A stretch of 64,000 nucleotides of DNA from an uncultured bacterium (GTDB taxonomy: Bacteria; Cyanobacteriota; Vampirovibrionia; Gastranaerophilales; Gastranaerophilaceae). Made by a program: the position numbers and the translations under genes. Under the pieces are notes generated by a model. It worked only from the letters and a program-made list of their open reading frames with translations, searched no databases and was not told the DNA's origin. Location: NCBI GenBank assembly GCA_948964545.1, contig CAREDV010000001.1, positions 696,859-760,858 on the forward strand. Direction: 5' to 3'. Below, one piece after another: positions 53,402-62,033 of the stretch. Each line of letters opens with the position of its first letter. Position 1 is the stretch's first letter.

Positions 53402-53811
53402 GATTGCTCCAATATTTTAGAATATATCACATCTGCGAGTTCTTCGATTTTTAAATCGCGTTCTGAGTTTTCAGCCTCATTAAGCAATGCATCTTTTGCT
53501 GATTTGATATCCTCTTTTGATTTTTGTTTAGCCTGCTCGGTAAGGTTTCTGGAATTTTCGTTTGCATCATTAATTTTTCTTGCAACAAGTGATTTTGCAT
53601 CAACTTGAGATTTGTTGAGTTTTTCTTCTCTGTCTTTTGTTATTGCATCAGCTTTATCACTTGAAAGTTTTGCATCATAAATGTTGTCATTAATGAATTT
53701 TTCACGTTCATTCATGATACTTTCAAGTGGTTTGTAAAATATTTTATTCATAATAATTGTGAATAAAATAAAGCTTATTGCCGATACTAAAAATGTTGCG
53801 TTGAATTCCAT
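53398..53811 (-). CDS. atpF': ATP synthase b' subunit
   Basis: 137 residues. Starts MEFNATFLVSAISFILFTIIM with one membrane helix, followed by the b'-type motif NKIFYKPLESIMNEREKFI and a long coiled coil. Its place right after the c subunit and before b, and the short length, are the cyanobacterial b' layout. The start of atpF overlaps its end by 4 bases. Confidence 0.88.
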   Translation of the reverse strand: MEFNATFLVSAISFILFTIIMNKIFYKPLESIMNEREKFINDNIYDAKLSSDKADAITKDREEKLNKSQVDAKSLVARKINDANENSRNLTEQAKQKSKEDIKSAKDALLNEAENSERDLKIEELADVIYSKILEQS

Positions 53812-53867
53812 TTTCCTTCCATAACCTTGTAAATAATTACAAAACCTAGTTGGCTGCGTACGTAGTA

Positions 53868-54107
53868 CTATTTACCTAATAACATAAATGCGATAACGAA
53901 TGCGTAAAGTGCACAAGCTTCTGATAATGCTGCACCAAGCAAGAAGAAGCCGAATGCTTTACCTGCAACTTCAGGCTGTCTTGAAACTGCATCCATCAAA
54001 CCTTTTGTAGCAAATCCGATACCAAGTCCTGCACCTACTGCACCGAAACCGATTGCAATACCTGCACCTAAGTGTGCCATTTGTGAAATTGTTGCTGTGT
54101 CTACCAT
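53868..54107 (-). CDS. atpE: ATP synthase c subunit (proton-type)
   Basis: 79 residues; two membrane helices joined by the polar loop RQPE. The ion-carrying Glu is in LLGAALSEACALYAF. In sodium-type rings the first helix has Gln in GxGQG and Glu is followed by Ser; here these places are Ile (GLGIGF) and Ala (SEACA). The ring should therefore carry protons. An AAGGAGAAT site precedes the ATG. Confidence 0.95.
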   Translation of the reverse strand: MVDTATISQMAHLGAGIAIGFGAVGAGLGIGFATKGLMDAVSRQPEVAGKAFGFFLLGAALSEACALYAFVIAFMLLGK

Positions 54108-54133
54108 TTTTATTCTCCTTTTAATTTATAAAA

Positions 54134-54826
54134 TTAATGTTCCTCTTTTACTGCCGAACCGATATATGCGATTGTCAGCATCATAAATACTGTAGCCTGA
54201 ATAAATGCTACCAAGATTTCAAATAACATAATCGGAAGCGGTAAAAAATATGCCATTGCACCTAATGCTATCGAAACCAAAATTTCTCCTGCAAAAATAT
54301 TTGCGAAAAGTCGGATTGCAAGGCTTAAAGGTCTTGTAAACATTTCCAAAATCTCAACCAGCGCCATTACAATTCCTGTAAAACTAAAGTCATGGACAAG
54401 AAAATTTTTACCCTTGGCTTTAATTCCCATTGCTACGTAATATATTAATACAATTACAGCCATTGCGGCGGTTAAATTAATATCATTTGTCGGTGAAGCC
54501 AATTCACCGCCATGTTTTAAATGGATTAATCTTAAAGGTAACTGCCCCATAAGGTTTGCCGTTACGATAAATAAGAACAAAGATGCAACGAGTGGAACAT
54601 GTTTTCTGTTTTCTGTTTCAATCATTGTATCAAGTGTTCCATAGAAAAATTTCATAATGCTTTCGCCGATTGTCTGAAGTTTATTTGGAACAAGCGAAAG
54701 GTTTCTTGTTATAAGCAGAGCAAAAATAATTACGACTGACATTGCAAACCACATAGTAAATATTGTATCTAAATTTAATGAAACAGCATGACCCAAAATA
54801 TTCGTGTTGTAAATCCAATGTTCCAT
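54134..54826 (-). CDS. atpB: ATP synthase a subunit
   Basis: 230 residues, about five to six membrane helices. The essential Arg lies in PLSLAIRLFANIFAGE, and FIQATVFMMLTIAYIGSAV is the conserved C-terminal helix. It forms the ion half-channels next to the c ring. First gene of the operon; no atpI is found before it, since birA starts divergently 83 bases away. Confidence 0.95.
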   Translation of the reverse strand: MEHWIYNTNILGHAVSLNLDTIFTMWFAMSVVIIFALLITRNLSLVPNKLQTIGESIMKFFYGTLDTMIETENRKHVPLVASLFLFIVTANLMGQLPLRLIHLKHGGELASPTNDINLTAAMAVIVLIYYVAMGIKAKGKNFLVHDFSFTGIVMALVEILEMFTRPLSLAIRLFANIFAGEILVSIALGAMAYFLPLPIMLFEILVAFIQATVFMMLTIAYIGSAVKEEH

Positions 54827-54893
54827 ATTTACTCTCCCTGTGAACTTATTTTAACGCACTAAAAAAAAAATCGCAAATTTTTTTTGTTTGAAT

Positions 54894-54899
54894 TACAAT
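54894..54899 (+). promoter_or_regulatory. -10-like box close before birA
   Basis: TACAAT, then 10 bases to ATG 54910, no Shine-Dalgarno. The leader would be about 3 bases at most. Confidence 0.35.
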
Positions 54900-54909
54900 T
54901 GATATATAT

Positions 54910-55653
54910 ATGAGTATAATTCAGAGGGAGATTTTTAATATTACAGAATTGGAGGAGGTTAATTCTACCAATTTGTACGCAAAGTCTAATTTGTCTGAAA
55001 TTGCGGACAAGACGGTTGTTTCTGCCGATAAACAAACTTCAGGACGTGGACGTTTTGAAAGAGCATGGGTTGATTTAGGCAGTAACAATATTTTCATGTC
55101 GATTGTTTTAAAACCGTCTGATGTGTTTAAACCTGTTTATGCTAACTTAACTCAGTATTTTTCGGTTATTCTGTGCGAAACTTTAGAGGAGTACGGCTTA
55201 AAAACTCAAATTAAATGGCCGAATGATGTCCTTGTTGACGGTAAAAAAATTGCAGGAATTTTATCCGAAACCGTTATGCAGGGACATAATTTTAAGGGGC
55301 TTGTTTTGGGCGCAGGTATTAATCTAAACGCTGAATTTGAGGATTTGAAACTGATTACGGATAAAGAAGTTACGGCGCTGAATCTTGAAGTTAACAAACC
55401 AATTGATAAAGCAAGCTTTTTAAATAAATTGCTGAATAAATTTTTTGAAAGCTATGAGAAATTTTTAAAGCAAGGATTTGTTATGATTGAAGATGATTAT
55501 AAAAAAAGAGCATGCTTTTTAGAAAAGGAAATTTCTGTAAAAGGGTTTAAAAGTACGATTTCGGGTTATGCAAAATCTGTAAATCAAGCAGGAGAACTCG
55601 TTTTACTTCAAAATGATAAAGAAATTACAGTAACAATGGGAGATATATTATGA
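54910..55653 (+). CDS. birA: Biotin--protein ligase
   Basis: 247 residues without the DNA-binding domain found in E. coli BirA, so it is an enzyme only. It makes biotinyl-AMP and attaches biotin to a Lys of the carrier domain. Motifs: EEVNSTNLYAK, QTSGRGRFERAWVD (biotin loop), KWPNDVLVDGKKIAGIL and GLVLGAGINLN. Its stop overlaps the oadG start (ATGA-like overlap), and OadA two genes on has the target domain, so the ligase and its substrate are made together. Confidence 0.94.
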   Translation: MSIIQREIFNITELEEVNSTNLYAKSNLSEIADKTVVSADKQTSGRGRFERAWVDLGSNNIFMSIVLKPSDVFKPVYANLTQYFSVILCETLEEYGLKTQIKWPNDVLVDGKKIAGILSETVMQGHNFKGLVLGAGINLNAEFEDLKLITDKEVTALNLEVNKPIDKASFLNKLLNKFFESYEKFLKQGFVMIEDDYKKRACFLEKEISVKGFKSTISGYAKSVNQAGELVLLQNDKEITVTMGDIL

Positions 55654-55880
55654 ATGAAACATTAATGGCAGGCTTAACTTTAATGGGGCTCGGTATGGGC
55701 TTTGTATTAAGCTTTCTGTGCATTTTGATTGCAGGTATGTTCGGGATGTCTGCAGTTGTAGGTTATTTGAACAAACTTTTCCCCGAAAAAGTTGAAGTTG
55801 TTGAGAAAAAATCAGCAAAATCAGTTAATGATGATGCGGCAATCGCTGTAGCTATCGCGGCGATTTTAGCTAGAAAATAA
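55650..55880 (+). CDS. oadG: Sodium-pump decarboxylase gamma subunit
   Basis: 76 residues: one membrane helix (about 7-35, LTLMGLGMGFVLSFLCILIAG) and a Lys/Ala-rich soluble tail ending AVAIAAILARK. This is the small OadG-type subunit that joins the carboxyltransferase to the membrane pump. Overlaps birA by 4 bases. Confidence 0.82.
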   Translation: MNETLMAGLTLMGLGMGFVLSFLCILIAGMFGMSAVVGYLNKLFPEKVEVVEKKSAKSVNDDAAIAVAIAAILARK

Positions 55881-55905
55881 GTATATTAATTGAAAGGATA
55901 AAAAA

Positions 55906-57708
55906 ATGGGAAAAAAACTTATTAAGGTAATGGATACGTCATTCCGTGACGGTTTCCAATCAATTTACGGGGCTAAAGTCCTTGTAGATGACTTTATTCC
56001 AGCATTGCAGGCTGCTGTTAATGCAGGTTTGAACCACTTTGAAACAGCAGGCGGTGCTAGATTTCAAGCTCCGATTTTCTTCTGTAACGAAAACGCGTTC
56101 GAGACTATGGACAAAATCAGAGAAGCTGTAGGCCCTGATGTTAAATTACAATCATTGGCACGCGGTGTTAACGTTGTAGGCTTGAATTCTCAGCCGCGTG
56201 ACGTTATTGATTTACACGCAAAAATGTTTGCAAAACACGGTGTTAATGTTATTAGAAACTTTGATGCTTTAAATGATGTTAATAACTTGATTGATTCAGC
56301 TAATTCAATCAAAAAGCATGGACTTCAACACGAAGTTACAATCACTATGATGGAACTTCCTTATGGTTGTGAAGGTGCTCATGATGCTGATTTCTATGAA
56401 AGAGTATTGAGAAATATTCTTGATGCAGGAATTCCATTTGACAGCTTAGCATTTAAAGATGCTTCAGGAACTTCAAATCCAAGAAAAGTTTATGAAACAA
56501 TTAGACGTACAAGAGAAATTTTAGGACCTGATGCTCATATCAGATTCCACTCACACGAAACTGCAGGTACAGGCTTAGCAGCTTACTTGGCTGCTCTTGA
56601 CGGCGGTGCTGATGGAATCGACCTTGCTATGAAACCTGTTTCAGGCGGTACAGGTCAGCCTGATATTATTTCAATGTGGCATGCTTTGAAAGGTACTGAT
56701 TACGATTTAGGATTAGATATCGGCAAAATCATGGAAACAGAAGAAATTTTCAAAGAATGTATGAAAGATTATCCGCTTTCTCCGATTTCTTTGGCTGTTA
56801 ACCCTATCTTAATCCAAGCTCCATTACCTGGCGGTGCTACAGCTACAACAGTTAACCAGTTGAAAGATATGGGTATGCTTGATAAATTCCCGAAAGTTAT
56901 TGCCAATATGAAAGAAGTTGTTGAAAGAGGCGGTTTTGCAACATCTGTAACTCCTGTTTCTCAATTTTATGCGCAGCAATCATTCTTGAATGCAATTACT
57001 GAAAAACCTTGGGATCAAGCAAACCCTGGTTATGCAAAAATGCTTTTAGGATATTTTGGAAAAACTCCTTGCGAGCCTGATCCTGAACTTGTTAAATGGG
57101 CTGAAGAAAAAACTGGTTTACAGCCTACAACTGAAAAAGTTGTTGACTTAAACGACAAAGACCCTGAAAAAGGTTTAAAACCGGCTGAAGAAAGATTAAA
57201 AGCTGCAGGACTTCCTGTAACTGATGAAAACTTGTTTATCGCAGCTGCATGCAAAGATGGCAACTTGGATAAAGGTATTGACTTCTTGCTCGGTAAAGGT
57301 ACTGTTTCAGTTAATAAAAAATCAGCTGATGCGCCTGTTCAAGATTCAGGAAATGCACAAGATGGTTATACAATTACAGTTAATGGCAAAAAATATGCTG
57401 TTGCTCTTGAAGGTAAAAAAGCGACTGTTAACGGAAAACTTTATGACTTTGATGTTAAAAATGGTATTGAAGCATCACATGCACCTCAAGGTGAGGGAAC
57501 TCCTGTTAAAGCAGCTTTGCCTGGTGTAGTTCTTAAAGTTGAAGTTTCAACTGGCGACCAGATTGAAGAAGGCGATGTACTTCTTGTTGTTGAAGCTATG
57601 AAAATGGAAACAGAAATTAAATCACCTGTATCAGGTACTGTAAGTTCTGTTGAAGTTGAATTGGGTGCAAAAGTTAAAACAGGCGATGTATTGGTTACAA
57701 TTGCTTAA
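55906..57708 (+). CDS. oadA: Oxaloacetate decarboxylase-type alpha subunit with biotin domain
   Basis: 600 residues. The carboxyltransferase TIM barrel has VMDTSFRDGFQSIYGAK (canonical forms have TLRDAHQS), SLAFKDASG and the metal site RFHSHETAGTG. The C-terminal biotinyl domain has VVEAMKMETEIKSPVSG, where the Lys of MKM carries biotin. The linker is Ala/Pro-poor compared with some relatives. It moves the carboxyl group of oxaloacetate (or a related acid) to biotin; OadB then releases CO2 and pumps Na+. The substrate is inferred. An AAAGGATAAAAAA leader precedes the ATG. Confidence 0.9.
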   Translation: MGKKLIKVMDTSFRDGFQSIYGAKVLVDDFIPALQAAVNAGLNHFETAGGARFQAPIFFCNENAFETMDKIREAVGPDVKLQSLARGVNVVGLNSQPRDVIDLHAKMFAKHGVNVIRNFDALNDVNNLIDSANSIKKHGLQHEVTITMMELPYGCEGAHDADFYERVLRNILDAGIPFDSLAFKDASGTSNPRKVYETIRRTREILGPDAHIRFHSHETAGTGLAAYLAALDGGADGIDLAMKPVSGGTGQPDIISMWHALKGTDYDLGLDIGKIMETEEIFKECMKDYPLSPISLAVNPILIQAPLPGGATATTVNQLKDMGMLDKFPKVIANMKEVVERGGFATSVTPVSQFYAQQSFLNAITEKPWDQANPGYAKMLLGYFGKTPCEPDPELVKWAEEKTGLQPTTEKVVDLNDKDPEKGLKPAEERLKAAGLPVTDENLFIAAACKDGNLDKGIDFLLGKGTVSVNKKSADAPVQDSGNAQDGYTITVNGKKYAVALEGKKATVNGKLYDFDVKNGIEASHAPQGEGTPVKAALPGVVLKVEVSTGDQIEEGDVLLVVEAMKMETEIKSPVSGTVSSVEVELGAKVKTGDVLVTIA

Positions 57709-57725
57709 TAGAGGTATAAAAGAAA

Positions 57726-58901
57726 ATGAATATTACAGACAGTTTAATGAAATTATGGGAATCTACAGGTATTGCAAACTTTGTACAGCCTGTTGACCCT
57801 AATATCACAAACGGATTTGAGCAATTTTTGCATCAATTCGGTTCGCCGATTATGCTTATAATTTGTTTATTCTTGTTGTGGTTAGGTATTAAAAAACAAT
57901 ATGAACCGTTATTGCTTGTTCCGATTGCTTTCGGCGGTTTGTTATCAAATATCCCAGTTGCAGATATTGCAGGTCCGCATGGATTTTTGGGAATTATTTA
58001 TGAAGCAGGTATTCATCAGGGTCTGTTCCCGTTGATTATCTTTATGGGTGTTGGCGCAATGACAGATTTTGGCCCGCTGATTGCAAACCCTAAAACTGCA
58101 CTTTTAGGCGGTGCGGCACAGTTTGGTATTTTTGGAGCGCTATTGCTTGCTTTATGCGTATTCGGATTTACTTTACCGCAATCTGGTGCTATTGGTATTA
58201 TTGGCGGTGCTGACGGCCCGACATCAATTTATGTAACTTCAAAACTTGCTCCTGAATTGTTAGGTGCAATTGCCGTTGCGGCATATTCATACATGGCGTT
58301 AGTTCCAGTAATTCAACCGCCTATTATGAGATTATTAACAACTAAAGCTGAACGTCAAATTCAAATGTCACAGTTAAGAGAAGTTTCTAAAAGGGAAAAA
58401 ATCGTATTCCCGCTTGTTGTTTTGGGATTATGTATAATTTTCTTGCCTGATGCTTGTCCTCTAATCGGTGCGTTGACATTCGGTAACTTATGTAAAGAAT
58501 GCGGGGTTGTTGACAGATTATCAGATACAATGCAAAATGCTTTGATTAACATTGTAACTATTTTCTTAGGACTTTCAGTAGGTTCTAAGTTGTCGGCAGA
58601 CCAATTCTTGACTTTGCAGACATTGTTTATATTAATCTTAGGTATATTGGCATTCTCATTTGCAACAGGTGCAGGTGTTATATTTGCTAAGGTTATGAAC
58701 TTGTTTAGTAAAACAAAAATTAACCCGTTAATCGGTGCGGCAGGTGTTTCTGCTGTTCCTATGGCAGCTCGTGTTGCTAACAAAGTAGGTTTAGAGGAAA
58801 ATCCTCAAAATTACTTATTGATGCACGCAATGGGCCCTAACGTTGCGGGTGTAATCGGCTCGGGGGTTGCGGCAGGTATTCTGCTTGCACTTTGTCAATA
58901 A
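57726..58901 (+). CDS. oadB: Sodium-translocating decarboxylase beta subunit
   Basis: 391 residues with about nine to eleven membrane helices. GIIGGADGPTSIYVTSKLAP holds the Asp used in sodium transport, and GAAGVSAVPMAARVANKVG and HAMGPNVAGVIGSGVAAG are the conserved C-terminal parts. It decarboxylates carboxybiotin on OadA and drives Na+ out of the cell. Follows oadA by 17 bases; a terminator follows. Confidence 0.95.
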   Translation: MNITDSLMKLWESTGIANFVQPVDPNITNGFEQFLHQFGSPIMLIICLFLLWLGIKKQYEPLLLVPIAFGGLLSNIPVADIAGPHGFLGIIYEAGIHQGLFPLIIFMGVGAMTDFGPLIANPKTALLGGAAQFGIFGALLLALCVFGFTLPQSGAIGIIGGADGPTSIYVTSKLAPELLGAIAVAAYSYMALVPVIQPPIMRLLTTKAERQIQMSQLREVSKREKIVFPLVVLGLCIIFLPDACPLIGALTFGNLCKECGVVDRLSDTMQNALINIVTIFLGLSVGSKLSADQFLTLQTLFILILGILAFSFATGAGVIFAKVMNLFSKTKINPLIGAAGVSAVPMAARVANKVGLEENPQNYLLMHAMGPNVAGVIGSGVAAGILLALCQ

Positions 58902-58903
58902 AT

Positions 58904-58938
58904 AAAAAAAAAGACCGCTAAGCGGTCTTTTTTTTTTA
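58904..58938 (+). terminator. Terminator of the birA-oad operon
   Basis: AAAAAAAAGACCGC-TAA-GCGGTCTTTTTTTTT directly after oadB. Confidence 0.88.
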
Positions 58939-59020
58939 TAAAAATAATTACAAAGGATTAGTGCATTATTTTTTTTACTAATATATAATATGTATATGGT
59001 TTATTAGTAAAGGAGAAGAG

Positions 59021-60256
59021 ATGTCGATTGATGATGCATTAGTAATGATTTTAGCAGGCGGTGAAGGTAAAAGACTTTACCCTTTGACAAAAGATAGAGC
59101 AAAACCTGCTGTACCGTTTGGAGGCAGATACAGAATTATTGATTTTGTATTAAATAATTTTATAAATTCTGGATTCTTTAAGATAAAAGTTTTGACCCAG
59201 TATAAATCAGATTCTTTGAATAAGCACCTTACACGCGGATGGGCATTATCTCCTTTTTTAAATCAGTATGTGGATTTGTGTCCAGCTCAAATGAGAACTG
59301 GGTTGGAGTGGTATAGAGGAACTGCTGATGCAATTTATCAGAATGTTTTTCATATTACTGATGAAGATCCTGATTATGTCTGCATATTTGGCGGTGACCA
59401 TATTTATAAAATGGATGTTTCTCAAATGTTGGATTATCACAAATTAAAAGGAGCTGATTTATCAATTTCAGCTATTCCTATTCCTATTGAGGAGGCTCAT
59501 GAATTTGGGATTATTGAAGTAGATGATGATTGGAAACTTGTAAATTTTGTTGAAAAACCTCAATATGTACCAAAATCTATTCCAGGTAATCCGAATATGT
59601 GTCTTGCATCTATGGGAAATTACATTTTTAATAAAGATGTCCTGCTTGATGCATTAATACGTGATGAACAGATTGAAACTTCAAGTCATGACTTTGGTAA
59701 AAATGTTATTCCGATGCTTTTGAATGAGGGTAAAAAAATCTATATATATAATTTTAATGAAAATTCGTTCCCAGGAATGTCACCTCAGGAACGCGGCTAC
59801 TGGATGGATGTTGGAAGTATTGATGCATATTGGCAGGCAAATATGGATTTATTGGATTATGACCCAGAATTAAATCTTTATTCGCAGGAATGGCCGCTAA
59901 GAACTTTTAATTATAACTATCCGCCCGCAAAATTTATTTGGGAGGAAGGTGAACGTGTAGGTATGGCAACTAACTCTATGGTTTCAGAGGGTTGTATTGT
60001 GTCAGGTGCAGGGCTGTCACGCTGTATTCTTTCTCCAAAAGTTAAAGTTAACAGTTTTTCACAAATTTCAGAAAGTATTTTAATGGAAAATGTTGAAATT
60101 GGCAGATATTCTAAAATTAGACGAGCAATTATCGACAAAAATGTAATTGTACCGCCTAATACAAAAATAGGTTTTAACAGAGAAGAAGATGAACAACGCG
60201 GATTTCATGTTTCACCTAACGGTGTTACAGTTGTACCCAAAGGTGCTATTCTTTAA
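59021..60256 (+). CDS. glgC: Glucose-1-phosphate adenylyltransferase
   Basis: 411 residues. Makes ADP-glucose for glycogen. Motifs: ILAGGEGKRLYPLTKDRAKPA (ATP site), GTADAIYQNVF, FGGDHIYKMD and IIEVDDDWKLVNFVEKP, then a left-handed beta-helix C-terminal domain with NVEIGRYSKIRRAIIDKNV. In other bacteria it is allosterically controlled; I cannot judge that here. An AAAGGAG site lies before ATG 59021. No glgA or glgB is nearby. Confidence 0.95.
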   Translation: MSIDDALVMILAGGEGKRLYPLTKDRAKPAVPFGGRYRIIDFVLNNFINSGFFKIKVLTQYKSDSLNKHLTRGWALSPFLNQYVDLCPAQMRTGLEWYRGTADAIYQNVFHITDEDPDYVCIFGGDHIYKMDVSQMLDYHKLKGADLSISAIPIPIEEAHEFGIIEVDDDWKLVNFVEKPQYVPKSIPGNPNMCLASMGNYIFNKDVLLDALIRDEQIETSSHDFGKNVIPMLLNEGKKIYIYNFNENSFPGMSPQERGYWMDVGSIDAYWQANMDLLDYDPELNLYSQEWPLRTFNYNYPPAKFIWEEGERVGMATNSMVSEGCIVSGAGLSRCILSPKVKVNSFSQISESILMENVEIGRYSKIRRAIIDKNVIVPPNTKIGFNREEDEQRGFHVSPNGVTVVPKGAIL

Positions 60257-60335
60257 ATTGTAAAACTTTTGTAATATATTACATGTTACGAGCAATTATT
60301 AAGATTCATTGTCTTTATTGACTTGGGTAGAAAAT

Positions 60336-60896
60336 ATGGCGTCGAACATGAAAATACAATCAACTTCCCCATCGTTTCAAGGCGGAATATCAGACTCGTT
60401 GCGTGCGGCAAAACAGCGCGCGTTGAATGCTGTGCCCAACATGAATCTTTCGGGAAATACAAATTGGATTAATAAAGCAGGTGAAAAAATTTCATCTGCT
60501 GAACAACGCCTTATTTTAGGTGCATCTGCTTTGATGTCACAACCCTTTATTGATGCCAACAATAAGAATGTCGACGAAAAAACACGAAAAGTTTCTGTAG
60601 CACGCACAATTGCTAAAATTATTGCAGGTACAGCAACAGGATTTGCAATAAGAAAAGGCTGTATTAAGGCTATAAAAGCTATGTCACAGCCGAGAGGCGC
60701 GAATGTTCCAAAGTGGAAAACATTTTTTACACCTAAGGATATTACAAAGACAAATACAGATGCGTTTACCCAGTATCGTAATGCAATGGGAACAGTTGTT
60801 GCACTTGTTGTTATGATGTTTACTAATTTCTTAATAGATGCACCGCTGACTAAGTTTTTGACTAACACTTTGATTAAAAAACAGGAGAATAAATAA
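60336..60896 (+). CDS. Membrane-associated hypothetical protein with Phe-x-Gly N-terminus
   Basis: About 186 residues from ATG 60336 (MASNMKIQSTSPSFQGGISD); an alternative start at 60348 gives MKIQSTSPSFQGG, closely like MKIQPNIPQY...NFTG of the 48319 gene. One or two hydrophobic helices lie near 88-110 (TIAKIIAGTATGFAI) and 148-172 (MGTVVALVVMMFTNFLI). No enzyme motif. The stop overlaps the next start (TAATG), so the two proteins are likely made together. Confidence 0.55.
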   Translation: MASNMKIQSTSPSFQGGISDSLRAAKQRALNAVPNMNLSGNTNWINKAGEKISSAEQRLILGASALMSQPFIDANNKNVDEKTRKVSVARTIAKIIAGTATGFAIRKGCIKAIKAMSQPRGANVPKWKTFFTPKDITKTNTDAFTQYRNAMGTVVALVVMMFTNFLIDAPLTKFLTNTLIKKQENK

Positions 60897-61498
60897 TGAG
60901 TAATTTGTTTTCCAGTTTTAAATCTTCTTTGTATAAAAATTACGGCGAAAATCCAGGTAAAATGCTTGTTCATACTGGTGTGTTAGGTTGGATTTTGTCA
61001 TCATTGGCACAGGTTAGTGCTGTTGTATTTAATGATAAAATATCTCCCGAGCAGAAAAGTTTTTTAATCCCGCAGGAAATTGCAGATGCAGGGATTAATA
61101 TTGCATCTTTTTATTTAATAACAAGCTCATTTAAGAATGTGGCATCAAAACTTGTCTCAACAGGTAAATTAACAACCAAAGGCATTAGAAATGCATTATC
61201 CAAAGAAGACGTAAAGAAAATTGGCAAACTTGATTTTAATATTGGCGAGCTTAAAAATGTGCCAAAAGATTACAAACCATTTAAAAATGGCGTAGATGTT
61301 GTTGCAAGTACTATTGGTTCAATAATTTCTTGTAATATAGTAACGCCCATTTTGCGCAATCAGTATGCATCTAAAAAACAAAAAGAAGCTCTTGCACGTA
61401 TGAATAACGGTTCTCAAATGACTGCTCCTCGCGGAATTTCAATGGCACAGTATCAAAAACTTTCTTCAATTAAATATTCATCAGGCTTAAAAGTATAA
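60896..61498 (+). CDS. Hypothetical membrane protein, partner of the preceding gene
   Basis: 200 residues, starting MSNLFSSFKSSLYKNYG. Hydrophobic segments near 25-45 (LVHTGVLGWILSSLAQVSAVV), 65-85 (ASFYLITSSF) and 145-160. The AGGAG site is inside the preceding gene. Ends with a basic tail. The 3' end overlaps the convergent anti-sigma gene by 12 bases. No family recognised. Confidence 0.55.
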   Translation: MSNLFSSFKSSLYKNYGENPGKMLVHTGVLGWILSSLAQVSAVVFNDKISPEQKSFLIPQEIADAGINIASFYLITSSFKNVASKLVSTGKLTTKGIRNALSKEDVKKIGKLDFNIGELKNVPKDYKPFKNGVDVVASTIGSIISCNIVTPILRNQYASKKQKEALARMNNGSQMTAPRGISMAQYQKLSSIKYSSGLKV

Positions 61499-62023
61499 AA
61501 TAGATATTATGCCAGCTACTATACAAGTAACCATTGCAAAAAATATTGCTGTTAGTTTTATAAATGGATCAATTTTTTTATTTTCAGAACATTCTTCTTG
61601 CAGTTGGCAAATTATACTTTTTGAATAGTCTGTTTTTAATTCATTTTTTGTTTTTTCAAAAGATGTATGCAGAAGTTTTTTATAAGTATAAATGTCTTCT
61701 AAATCTTGTCTAGCAAGTGGATTAGAGATTGCTATTTTTTTTATTTTTATATTTTCTAAATCATCAAGTTCGTTATCTACGTAAGCAGATAGATTACTTC
61801 TAAAATCTTCATACTGTTTTGTTATATATGGATTTTCGATTTCTTGTGTTTGAATTTCATTAAATCTTTTTAAAAGATTTTGTAATTGTATGTATTTTTC
61901 TCGGCATTGCGGACATTTATCTAAATGCTCTTTAACATAGCCAGATAGTTTAGCACTTAACTTTTCTTCTGCATAAAAAGTTAATAATGCTGTAACTTGT
62001 TCACATGATAAATTATATTGCAT
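61487..62023 (-). CDS. Zinc-finger anti-sigma factor, membrane-anchored
   Basis: 178 residues. The N-terminal part has the ZAS signature: CEQVTALLTFYAEEKL, then HLDKCPQC (His-x3-Cys-x2-Cys). A second anti-sigma-like helix pair appears near residues 75-120 (RSNLSAYVDNELDDLE, PLARQDLEDIYTYKKLL). One membrane helix lies at the C-terminus (about 155-176). It should hold the ECF sigma factor encoded just upstream inactive until a signal at the envelope arrives. The gap to the sigma gene is 10 bases. Confidence 0.8.
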   Translation of the reverse strand: MQYNLSCEQVTALLTFYAEEKLSAKLSGYVKEHLDKCPQCREKYIQLQNLLKRFNEIQTQEIENPYITKQYEDFRSNLSAYVDNELDDLENIKIKKIAISNPLARQDLEDIYTYKKLLHTSFEKTKNELKTDYSKSIICQLQEECSENKKIDPFIKLTAIFFAMVTCIVAGIISILYF

Positions 62024-62033
62024 AAATTTCTCC

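Noticed and set aside
39608..53862. Repeated CTACGTA-like words near 39609, 40029, 42430 and 53850
   Set aside because: They share only 7-16 bases, two lie inside unrelated coding frames, and no common spacing or flank was found.
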